Source: Bacillota bacterium
GTDB lineage: Bacteria; Bacillota; Clostridia; Acetivibrionales; DTU013
NCBI GenBank assembly: GCA_023411645.1
Contig: JAEYON010000060.1
Span: forward strand, 1-13,855
Length of the DNA: 13,855 nucleotides
Reading direction: 5' to 3'
Both the position numbers and the translations under genes were made by a program. Positions 1-7,234 of the stretch are shown in pieces. Every line of letters starts with the position of its first letter. Position 1 is the stretch's first letter. The notes below the pieces were generated by a model. The model was not told the origin of the DNA and did no database searches. It saw only the letters and a program-made list of their open reading frames with translations.

Positions 1-1
1 T

Positions 2-1297
2 CATCAAGACAAGTGTCTTTATCCGAGTAGCAGCTCGAGTTCGCTTTATCTAAACACAGACGAGAGGGCCTGGACCTATAGTGGAAGTAAGTTGACGTAT
101 AACTCAAGATACCTCCGATATTCTGAAACAAATACTGGATTCCAATTCTCAAACAGCGATCGCACTAACACCATCTCCTTCTATGAGCTGGTAAACTCTA
201 ATGCAACCAAAGCACCTGTATTCAGCAGCAGCACTTACAAAATGCCGGCCGCCGATGCCAAAACCGCTGAATTCACTCTTACAAATACATATGATGCACC
301 AGAATTCATTGTATACTCCAACAATAGTGGCACCCAGCTGGCTAGCGGTGTGACAGCCGGTTTCGATGATGATACCTTGACGCTGACATTTGATGAGGCA
401 CCGACAAAGGATACAACTTACTACATCTCCGTCATTGACGGTGCTCAGGAAGAAAGTGCCCGTAAGGAAATCCTTGTGGAAGCGTATACAGAGACCTTCG
501 TATATACGCGAGTGGATACAATTAATTCGGGCGGAACTTACCTGATTGTCAGAGCCGGAAGTAGTAATAATTACGCCATGAATACAACTTTGATCACGTC
601 TACAAGCGGTTATGGCTATTATCTTGGAATTGATAATGTTACCTTTAGTGATAGTGGCAACAAAATCATCCTGGAATCGGATGAAGCCCGGGATGTGGAA
701 TGGGTTTTGAACGGTTCGAACAGCAGCTTCACAATGTATAACCGTGCCAAGGCGAAATATGTCTCTCTTTATATCAACCCCAGCAGTACTACAAATATGT
801 ATGGCTTATCATTAGAAAGCAGCGGAACAAACTGGGCATATAACAGCTCAAACAATACCGTCTCCTATACCGTGCCTGATGGTGAAACTACCTTTACAAA
901 GAATGCCTGGCTTTATTATTCCTCGAATAACAGCGGATTCCGCGCTAGTACTTCAAGTAGTGATGCAAGCACGATCTATGTTTTCCAGAAACAGGAGGAT
1001 GTCGACGTAACCAGTGCACCTGCATTCAGCAGTAATACATACAATATGCCGACCGCCGATGCCAACACCGCTGAATTCACGCTGACCAATACATATGATG
1101 CACCGGAATTCAATGTATACGCCAACAACAGTAGCACTACGCCGGCTGAAGGTGTGACGGCCAGTCTTGCTGATGATACTTTAACGTTGACATTTGAAGA
1201 GGTACCGACTGAGGATGCGACATACTATATATCTGTCACTGACGGTGATAAGGGAGAAAGTAGTCGTACTGCTGTAAAGGTGAAAGCATATGAAGAG
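2..1297 (+). repeat. Tandem module-plus-Ig repeat, 804-bp period
   Basis: The Ig-like segment starting near 212 recurs near 1016, an offset of exactly 804 bp (268 codons). Close DNA matches include the stretches around 248 and 1052, and around 287 and 1091. The module before each Ig copy is also related: the end visible at 2-190 resembles 770-1000, with small indels. This indicates intragenic duplication, and further copies may lie upstream of the window. Confidence 0.75.
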
Positions 1298-4200
1298 GAG
1301 GATTCCGATTACCTGGCATTTACCTCTGATGCGCACTATGGCGGGACTAACAACCTTTCGACATGGCTCGGACTGCTGGAAAGCGGGAATGTCCTGGAGA
1401 AAGGCCAACTGGACTATATGGGCTTTTGCGGCGATATGGCCAGTTACAGTGCCAATGGAGACAGTTATTGGACTTATGCACAAACGATGTTGGATACAGT
1501 CACTGGATCCAATCTCATCTCAACAACTCCCGGGTTTATATACACTACCGGAAATCATGAATACATGAATGGAAGTTATGGATCCACCAGCAACTCCACT
1601 GCTGCAAAAATCACCAGGATCGGTGAGGCAGTTAGAACCGACAACTATATTATTTATTGCTTCGGTGCTGAAAGCAGTTCCCAGCAGTTCACAAACGGTG
1701 ACATCAATACACTGAAGCAGTATCTGGATGCTGCACCCGATGATATTCCCATCATCATAATATCTCACTATCCGATCCATTATTATTCCAGCAGATTTAC
1801 TACAAATGCCGGTGCCCTGATCAATGTGCTTAACCGCCACAAAAATGTTATATTCCTTTGGGGCCACAATCATTCCGTGTCGGATACCAACTATGGAACG
1901 GTTTATACAGCAGGTTCTATCATTAATTATGCCTCCGGCTCTTCTGCACAAACTGACTTTACCTATGCCGCAGCCGGATGCATGGGTGATAGTGGTTCGA
2001 TTAGGCAAAAGGGGATGGTCATGGAGGTAGCCGATGACGGAAGCACCGTTACCATGACTTACTATGGGCTCGATGGCAAGCCTATGGGAAGCACCACTGT
2101 TGAAATAGAAGAGCCTGCTGTCAGCAGCAATGCGAATCTTTCCTCCCTTTCCTACTCCTTGGACGGTGGGGCACAAATCAGTTGTCCCGGATTCTCACCG
2201 ACTCAAAATGAATATAGTATCACGCTGCCCTATGGAACACCGGATGGCAGCCAAATTACATTATATGGGGTATGTGCCAGCAAAGATGCTGAGATTACGT
2301 CAAATACAGGAGCTACGCTGGAGAACGGGGCAGCGACAGCTACAATCACTGTAAGAGCGGAAGACGTACTCACAACCAGAACGTACACCCTCCACTTTAC
2401 CATTTCTGCTACGCAGGGTACCAGGTACATACTGACCGATGACTTTGCGGAGGGCAGGGAATACATTATCGCCTATGTGGATAGCGGCAATGCTTACTGC
2501 CTGGATGCCGACGAACTGGAAACGGGTAGCTCCGGAACCACAGCAACAGCAACAGTCGAAGGAGTCTTTGAAGATACAATCATTACAAGAGATGAAACCA
2601 TCCTATGGAAAGCAATGAAGTCAGGCGATGGTTGGCTGATATGTCCGGCGACCGGCAGCAATTCAGCTCTCCGGTTGTATATGGGGTATGGGTCTACATT
2701 ATATCTGGATGCGACCGGCCGGGCAATGTCCTACGATGGAGATAAACTTTTCTATACTTCTTCTGCATCAGGATCTACCTATTATCTGTCCTACAGCAAC
2801 GGTGAGTTTTTATGCAAGACCAGCAATGCATCCAATATCTCACTCTTTGCCCCGGTTGTCGATGCCACCGGAATCGAGCTGCCGCAAGCAGTCTCTGTTA
2901 AGGAAGGCCAAACTGTTAAGCTAAATGCAACATTGATTCCGGCAAATGCCAATAGTGCAGTGACATGGTCTGTGGACAGCGGAGACGCTTTTGCATCCGT
3001 TGACGAAACCGGGCTTGTTACAGGCCTGGCAGAAGGAACAGCCATTATATCAGCCTCAGCCAACGGTTTTAAGGCTACCTGTACGGTGAGTGTTACCGGC
3101 TGGTCGGATTCCATAAACATTGCCTTTACCTCCGATACCCACTATGAAAGCGGTGTCACAAACAATCTGGATAGCTGGCTGACCGATATGAGCCAGCGGT
3201 ATCAGACCCTGGAGCACATCGGTATTACCGGAGACATCGGGAGTACTTCATCAACCTCCGTGAATGAATATTGGAAGTTTGTCCAGGATATTATCGATAC
3301 GGTCAATGCCCACGGTAGTTTTGTTACAGGCGGAGGAATCTATACAACCGGCAACCATGAACAATATGCTGGACCTATTGCAGGCGGAGATTATGAAAAT
3401 AATAAAAATAGTAATGCAACCGCTAAGAAACTGACGCAGAACGGAGTGGCTGCGAATTATAAAGACTATGTTGTGTACTGCTTTGGAGCAAGTAATAATG
3501 TTACGACCAGCTTAGTGCAGGAGTTTACACAGACGCAGATTGAACAGCTGGAGACATTCCTAAATAGCGGGAGTGTACCTGATAATATCCCGATATTTAT
3601 AATGTCACATTACCCGCTGCACTATAACGGCAATAGGATTGTTGAGCGTTCGGAGGATGTCATAGCGATCCTGAACGAGCACCCGAATGTTATATTCCTC
3701 TGGGCACACAACCATACAGATGCCGGAACTTATGAGAACGGTTATGATAATATTCTAAAGTCCGGAGATACCATTACAACCCTGAATAGAGAAAACGGCA
3801 CCAGTAAGACAACAGAGATTCAATTTACTTATACAGCCGCCGGTTGTATGAGCGATGAGGAATATTACAGCAGCAGTGCAGCTGTACTTGGCAAGGGAAT
3901 AATTGCTGAAATTACAGATATTGCCGGTGGCAGGCAGGTGACACTGACCTACTACAACCTGGACGGTGAACCTTTCACAGTTGCAGGCAAAAACACTTCC
4001 GCTATCGTGAACCTGGTTGGAGCAGGGCAAGAAACCTGTACCATCGGTTGGGATACGGACGGTGACGGAACGGTGGATGACACAACCACTGTTGCCTATG
4101 GCACGATGCCGGCTCACGCGGATGGCAGCAAGGCTGCAACGGCGGAGTACACGTACACCTTTACAGGCTGGAATCCTGCATTAAGTAACGTAACCGGACC

Positions 4201-5152
4201 TGTAACCTACACAGCACAGTTTACCAGCGCAGTAAATTCCTATACTATCAGCTGGGATACGGACGGTGACGGAACGGTGGATGACACCACCACTGCTGCC
4301 TATGGCACGATGCCGACTCACGCGGATGGCAGCAAGGCTGCAACGTCAGAGTATAAATATACCTTCACAGGCTGGGAGCCTGCATTAAGCAACGTAACCG
4401 GACCTGTAACCTACAAGGCTATATTTACCGCTACCCCTGTCACATCGGGTAACGGAGGCAGCGGAGGCAGCGGAGGTTCTGGAGGCAGCGGAGGCAGCGG
4501 CGGCAGCGGAGGTTCCGGCTCTTCGACAGCTGAAGAAATTCCGGAAGAAGATGTTCCATCGGGATCTGCCGACCCAAGCAATGAGAAGATTATCTTTGAT
4601 GACGTTCCGGAAAATAGCTGGTATTATGATGCGGTTCAGTATGTTGCCGGAAGAGGTTTATTAAAAGGTGTATCTGATCGTCAGTTCGAACCGGATAAGG
4701 CTTTGACGAGAGGCATGCTGGTAACCATCCTCTGGAGACTTGAAGGTAAGCCTGAAGAAACAACCCCTATCCCGTTTACGGATATAGCTGCCGGAGCCTG
4801 GTACGCAGATGCTGTTAACTGGGCACACGTAAATGGCATCGTAAAGGGCTATAGCGCGGAATCATTCGGACCAGAAGATCTGGTAACACGTGAGCAGATG
4901 GCCACAATCCTTTACAGGTATGCAAGCTATAAAGGTTATGATGTAACTGCAACGGATGATTTGGCTAAATTCAATGACTCAGATGAGATATCTCCATGGG
5001 CACTGACGGCAGTAAAATGGGCGGTAGCTGATGGACTTATCACAGGTGTAAGTGAAACGAGCATTAACCCTAAAGGAAATACCAGTCGTGCACAGGCTGC
5101 TGCAATTATCATGAGATTTATTGAAGGTAAGGAAATAGGCTCCATTAAGTGA
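2..5152 (+). CDS. SLH-anchored surface protein with two metallophosphoesterase domains (5'-partial)
   Basis: The frame is open to the window edge, so the true start and signal peptide lie upstream; the first in-frame TTG (92) is internal. Residues are numbered from the codon at position 2 (1716 visible). Order: end of a beta-rich module (1-65), Ig-like domain (71-161), full module (164-331), second Ig-like domain (339-430), calcineurin-like phosphoesterase 1 (436-703), cadherin-like beta-sandwich (710-800), third module (807-952), BIG2-like domain (954-1034), phosphoesterase 2 (1039-1340), two B-repeat-like copies (1344-1479), Gly-Ser linker (1482-1510) and three SLH domains (about 1530, 1592, 1657 to the end). 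Both catalytic domains keep the metal-site motifs: D443-x-H445, D478, N518-H519, H589, H622-x-H624 in the first; D1045-x-H1047, D1078, N1118-H1119, H1203, H1236-x-H1238 in the second. SLH domains bind secondary cell-wall polymer, so the enzyme should act outside the cell on phosphoesters. The substrate cannot be read from the sequence. Confidence 0.9.
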   Translation, partial: HQDKCLYPSSSSSSLYLNTDERAWTYSGSKLTYNSRYLRYSETNTGFQFSNSDRTNTISFYELVNSNATKAPVFSSSTYKMPAADAKTAEFTLTNTYDAPEFIVYSNNSGTQLASGVTAGFDDDTLTLTFDEAPTKDTTYYISVIDGAQEESARKEILVEAYTETFVYTRVDTINSGGTYLIVRAGSSNNYAMNTTLITSTSGYGYYLGIDNVTFSDSGNKIILESDEARDVEWVLNGSNSSFTMYNRAKAKYVSLYINPSSTTNMYGLSLESSGTNWAYNSSNNTVSYTVPDGETTFTKNAWLYYSSNNSGFRASTSSSDASTIYVFQKQEDVDVTSAPAFSSNTYNMPTADANTAEFTLTNTYDAPEFNVYANNSSTTPAEGVTASLADDTLTLTFEEVPTEDATYYISVTDGDKGESSRTAVKVKAYEEEDSDYLAFTSDAHYGGTNNLSTWLGLLESGNVLEKGQLDYMGFCGDMASYSANGDSYWTYAQTMLDTVTGSNLISTTPGFIYTTGNHEYMNGSYGSTSNSTAAKITRIGEAVRTDNYIIYCFGAESSSQQFTNGDINTLKQYLDAAPDDIPIIIISHYPIHYYSSRFTTNAGALINVLNRHKNVIFLWGHNHSVSDTNYGTVYTAGSIINYASGSSAQTDFTYAAAGCMGDSGSIRQKGMVMEVADDGSTVTMTYYGLDGKPMGSTTVEIEEPAVSSNANLSSLSYSLDGGAQISCPGFSPTQNEYSITLPYGTPDGSQITLYGVCASKDAEITSNTGATLENGAATATITVRAEDVLTTRTYTLHFTISATQGTRYILTDDFAEGREYIIAYVDSGNAYCLDADELETGSSGTTATATVEGVFEDTIITRDETILWKAMKSGDGWLICPATGSNSALRLYMGYGSTLYLDATGRAMSYDGDKLFYTSSASGSTYYLSYSNGEFLCKTSNASNISLFAPVVDATGIELPQAVSVKEGQTVKLNATLIPANANSAVTWSVDSGDAFASVDETGLVTGLAEGTAIISASANGFKATCTVSVTGWSDSINIAFTSDTHYESGVTNNLDSWLTDMSQRYQTLEHIGITGDIGSTSSTSVNEYWKFVQDIIDTVNAHGSFVTGGGIYTTGNHEQYAGPIAGGDYENNKNSNATAKKLTQNGVAANYKDYVVYCFGASNNVTTSLVQEFTQTQIEQLETFLNSGSVPDNIPIFIMSHYPLHYNGNRIVERSEDVIAILNEHPNVIFLWAHNHTDAGTYENGYDNILKSGDTITTLNRENGTSKTTEIQFTYTAAGCMSDEEYYSSSAAVLGKGIIAEITDIAGGRQVTLTYYNLDGEPFTVAGKNTSAIVNLVGAGQETCTIGWDTDGDGTVDDTTTVAYGTMPAHADGSKAATAEYTYTFTGWNPALSNVTGPVTYTAQFTSAVNSYTISWDTDGDGTVDDTTTAAYGTMPTHADGSKAATSEYKYTFTGWEPALSNVTGPVTYKAIFTATPVTSGNGGSGGSGGSGGSGGSGGSGGSGSSTAEEIPEEDVPSGSADPSNEKIIFDDVPENSWYYDAVQYVAGRGLLKGVSDRQFEPDKALTRGMLVTILWRLEGKPEETTPIPFTDIAAGAWYADAVNWAHVNGIVKGYSAESFGPEDLVTREQMATILYRYASYKGYDVTATDDLAKFNDSDEISPWALTAVKWAVADGLITGVSETSINPKGNTSRAQAAAIIMRFIEGKEIGSIK
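4031..4438 (+). repeat. Two near-identical 204-bp direct repeats (B-repeat-like domains)
   Basis: Copies 4031-4234 and 4235-4438 each encode 68 residues with a WDTDGDGTVDDTT core and a YTFTGW/GPVTY second half. They are almost identical at the DNA level at the start (for example 4049-4139 against 4253-4343) and diverge mildly later. The fold resembles the Listeria-Bacteroides (InlB B-type) repeat common in Gram-positive surface proteins. The high DNA identity suggests recent duplication or gene conversion. Confidence 0.8.
4454..4516 (+). repeat. 9-bp Gly-Gly-Ser minisatellite
   Basis: Seven consecutive 9-bp units (ggaggcagc and close variants) encode (GGS)7. They form a flexible linker between the B-repeats and the SLH anchor. 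Such tracts can change length by slippage in multiples of three residues without breaking the frame. Confidence 0.85.
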
Positions 5153-5192
5153 TCCTAATTAACAAAATATCTCCCACGAATGTAAGAGGAAT

Positions 5193-5224
5193 GAAGGCCT
5201 TCAGGAATTATCCTGAAGGCCTTC
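5193..5224 (+). terminator. 14-bp perfect hairpin downstream of the large surface-protein gene
   Basis: The arms 5193-5206 (gaaggccttcagga) and 5211-5224 pair perfectly around the 4-nt loop ATTA, 40 nt after the stop codon. No T-tract follows on either strand, so it is not a canonical intrinsic terminator. Position favours transcription termination or 3'-end protection. Confidence 0.6.
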
Positions 5225-5273
5225 TGTGCAGTACGTGGCAAAGTGTTTGCTGTGAAGAGAAAATGGTGGATGG

Positions 5274-5302
5274 TTGACACATCCAATGATTTTTGGTATG
5301 TT
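5274..5302 (+). promoter_or_regulatory. Sigma-A-type promoter of the riboswitch/GAP-family gene
   Basis: A perfect TTGACA (5274-5279) is followed after 17 bp by TATGTT (5297-5302). Transcription would begin near 5308-5310, a short distance before the riboswitch aptamer. Confidence 0.75.
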
Positions 5303-5325
5303 AATACGACAAAATGAACATATAA

Positions 5326-5422
5326 AGTTTTCTAGGGTTCCGTAACAATAATTGTTAGCCTGGTCCAAGAGAAAACGCACAATTAAAAGGTTGTGTACAC
5401 GGAAGGATAAAAGCCTGGGAGT
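5326..5422 (+). promoter_or_regulatory. Guanidine-I (ykkC class) riboswitch aptamer
   Basis: The RNA shows the three conserved ykkC blocks in the right order: CTAGGGTTCCG (5332-5342), CTGGTCC followed by AAGAGA (5360-5372), and ACACGGAAGGATAAAAGCC (5397-5415) running into TGGGAG. Between the blocks are a TAACA/TGTTA hairpin (5343-5347 with 5353-5357) and a GCACAA/TTGTGT stem with one G-U pair (5377-5382 with 5391-5396). Relative to the common GGG/CCC pairing around GATAAAAG, an A here faces a U, a compensated change. The class senses guanidinium and usually turns genes on. Related subtype-2 ykkC RNAs sense ppGpp, PRPP or nucleotide diphosphates; I judge this subtype 1 from the remembered consensus, so ligand assignment is less certain than class assignment. 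Confidence 0.85.
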
Positions 5423-5451
5423 TATTTATAATACTCCCGGGCTTAATTTTT
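5411..5451 (+). terminator. Riboswitch expression platform: intrinsic terminator
   Basis: Arms 5411-5422 (aagcctgggagt) and 5433-5444 (actcccgggctt) form a 12-bp stem with one G-U pair, followed by TTTTT at 5447-5451. The 5' arm is the conserved 3' end of the aptamer, so aptamer and terminator folds are mutually exclusive. That matches an ON switch in which ligand prevents termination. The ribosome binding site begins just after the T-tract. Confidence 0.85.
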
Positions 5452-5473
5452 GCACAGAAGGAGGACAAACAAT

Positions 5474-6208
5474 ATGTGGGGATTATTACTTACAACGATT
5501 TTAACAAGTGCGGCAGATAGCCTGAACCCGATTGGAATTACACAGCAATTTGTTTTACAGGGCATGGTTAAAAAGCCGAAACACATTTGGTATTTTATTA
5601 TACCGACCGGAGTTACAAACCTGATAGGAGGATATCTTGCTTATTATGGATTTATTACTCTTATCGGTAATTATTTAGGGAAGTTAGCACAAAAGCATGC
5701 ACAGACACTATACACTGCTGAACTTGTACTCGGAATTGCTTCTCTTATAGCCGCTGGTATTATACTTCAGAACAGAAAGATCGTAGCACTTAAAAGACAG
5801 ACTAAGTTATTGAAAGCCGAAGATAATAATGATAATGAGTATGATGAGGAAGAAGCAGAGCGCAGAATAAAATCCGTATCCCCATTAGCTTTGGTTACTT
5901 TAGGTGTTGGTGCAACGATTTCTGAATTATCAACAGCGCTTCCGTACTTTGCATTTTTGGCCATACTTTTTAATTACCAGCTTACGTTATTACAAGTAAC
6001 ATTCATACTTGTTGTATACAATACAATTTACACATTGCCTTTAATTATTCTGTACTTTGTATATATTAGAGCACAGGATAAGTTTGACCGTCTTTACAGA
6101 TTTATAAAGACACAAATCGCAAAGTGTGCTAATATTTTGGTGCCTGCTATTGTGGGGATTATTGGCGTAATTTTGCTGTTTCATTCAATCTCGCTTTTAT
6201 TATCTTGA
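5474..6208 (+). CDS. GAP/Sap-family (LysE-like) membrane protein, riboswitch-controlled
   Basis: The start is ATG 5474, preceded by AGAAGGAGG (5456-5464); an in-frame TTG at 5450 sits in the terminator T-tract and is rejected. The product has 244 residues with about six or seven hydrophobic spans (near 3-27, 40-63, 79-99, 136-155, 158-182, 184-199 and 220-243). A charged, acidic loop (about 103-134) splits the two halves. Each half opens with a helix carrying a conserved-looking turn, SLNPIG (16-21) and ELSTALPY (151-158), as in inverted-repeat transporters of the LysE/DsbD/GAP type. Family placement is by pattern and is not certain. The guanidine-I riboswitch directly upstream suggests guanidinium export or detoxification; this is inference. 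No SMR (Gdx) gene is seen nearby. Confidence 0.8.
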   Translation: MWGLLLTTILTSAADSLNPIGITQQFVLQGMVKKPKHIWYFIIPTGVTNLIGGYLAYYGFITLIGNYLGKLAQKHAQTLYTAELVLGIASLIAAGIILQNRKIVALKRQTKLLKAEDNNDNEYDEEEAERRIKSVSPLALVTLGVGATISELSTALPYFAFLAILFNYQLTLLQVTFILVVYNTIYTLPLIILYFVYIRAQDKFDRLYRFIKTQIAKCANILVPAIVGIIGVILLFHSISLLLS

Positions 6209-6244
6209 CGTCTCACTGATACGGGTGGAATAAGAGGAGGAACT

Positions 6245-6301
6245 GTGGATAATATAACTCCTATGGTAATAATCAAATTAATGAGATCAGAAAACTTATG
6301 A
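6245..6301 (+). CDS. Possible 18-residue leader ORF before uvsE
   Basis: A GTG at 6245 follows AGAGGAGG (6233-6240) by 4 nt and opens an 18-codon frame (VDNITPMVIIKLMRSENL) ending with TGA at 6299-6301, 16 nt before the uvsE ATG. The ribosome binding site is much stronger than that of uvsE, so translational coupling is conceivable. Short length and tight spacing keep this tentative. Confidence 0.22.
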   Translation: MDNITPMVIIKLMRSENL

Positions 6302-6317
6302 GGATATTAATCTGTAT

Positions 6318-7211
6318 ATGAGAATAGGATATGCGTGTTTAGCCATTGGAGTGCCGGATACCGGCATAAAAAGCTGCATAATGAAGAATGCAAGCGATGC
6401 TAAGCTGTTTGGGCTGATATCACATAATTTAGACTCACTTAAAAATATCATTGACTATAATATTAAGAACAATATTCGGCTCTTTAGAATCAGCTCTGAT
6501 ATAATTCCGTTTGGTTCAAGCACTATAAATAAAATTGCATGGTGGGATTTATTTAGTACTGAGTTTTCAAGGATTGGTAAAAAAATTAAAGATAACAATA
6601 TGAGAGTATCAATGCACCCCGGACAATACACTTTAATAAACTCTCCCGATGAAGAAGTTGTGAAAAGGGCGATTTATGATCTGGAGTACCATTCCAAAGT
6701 ATTAGATTGTCTTGGCGTGGGGAAAGAGCATAAAATCATTTTACATATAGGCGGAGTTTATAATGATAAAAAATCAGCTGTTAGCCGGTTTGTAGCAAAT
6801 TTTTGCAGTATGCCCGCTTCTATAAGAGACAGAATTGTTCTGGAGAATGATGATAAATCCTATAACATATGTGATGTGCTGGAAATAGGTGCGGCCATAA
6901 ATGTACCTGTTGTCTTTGACAATCTTCATAATGAAATAAATCCCTGCGATAGGGAAAAAAGTGATGCTTTCTGGATTAATGAATGCAAAAAAACATGGAA
7001 GGAAGATGACGGAATTCAAAAGATTCATTATTCACAGCAGGATCCTGCCAAAAGACCCGGTTCACATTCCGACAGTATCCTTTTAGATAAGTTTATGGCT
7101 TTTTATTATAGTCTTGAAAGAGATGATATAGATATTATGCTTGAAGTAAAAGATAAAAATTTGTCGGCGGTAAATTGTATAAGCAGCCTTTCACTGGAAA
7201 ACACTAAATAG
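6318..7211 (+). CDS. uvsE: UV DNA damage endonuclease (UVDE family)
   Basis: This 297-residue protein is a full-length UVDE. Such enzymes nick DNA 5' of cyclobutane dimers and (6-4) photoproducts, starting an excision pathway independent of UvrABC. The TIM-barrel metal site is visible: H100 in SMHPGQY, H143 in LHIGG, E176 in LENDD, D201 and H204 in FDNLHN, H237 in KIHYSQQDP, H250 and E276. K235 aligns with the lysine that is carboxylated in the Thermus enzyme. ATG 6318 gives the usual MRIGYACL start; a TGA at 6282 in the same frame excludes a longer N-terminus. The only Shine-Dalgarno-like sequence is GAGGAT at 6300-6305, rather far upstream. The gene lies 109 bp after the GAP-family gene with no terminator seen between them, so it could be partly read from the riboswitch promoter. 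splB follows 23 bp downstream. Confidence 0.93.
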   Translation: MRIGYACLAIGVPDTGIKSCIMKNASDAKLFGLISHNLDSLKNIIDYNIKNNIRLFRISSDIIPFGSSTINKIAWWDLFSTEFSRIGKKIKDNNMRVSMHPGQYTLINSPDEEVVKRAIYDLEYHSKVLDCLGVGKEHKIILHIGGVYNDKKSAVSRFVANFCSMPASIRDRIVLENDDKSYNICDVLEIGAAINVPVVFDNLHNEINPCDREKSDAFWINECKKTWKEDDGIQKIHYSQQDPAKRPGSHSDSILLDKFMAFYYSLERDDIDIMLEVKDKNLSAVNCISSLSLENTK

Positions 7212-7234
7212 CAGTTGATAAAAGGGGTGATCTG

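Noticed and set aside
1520..2176. A 218-codon open frame on the minus strand
   Set aside because: It lies antisense inside the first metallophosphoesterase domain, has no ribosome binding site, and its translation has no recognisable domain.
4454..4516. Gly-Ser linker as a sign of engineered sequence
   Set aside because: Natural SLH and other wall-anchored proteins often carry GGS tracts before the anchor, the codons are mixed, and nothing around it is vector-like.
5450..5473. Upstream TTG start for the GAP-family gene
   Set aside because: The TTG is in the terminator T-tract, and the extension would translate the Shine-Dalgarno sequence itself. ATG 5474 has ideal spacing.
6226..6256. Sporulation sigma (SigG/SigF-like) promoter before uvsE-splB
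   Set aside because: GAATA and GATAATA resemble the SigG boxes, but the 15-bp spacing is too short for SigG and the -10 does not fit SigF. It also overlaps a ribosome-binding-like sequence.
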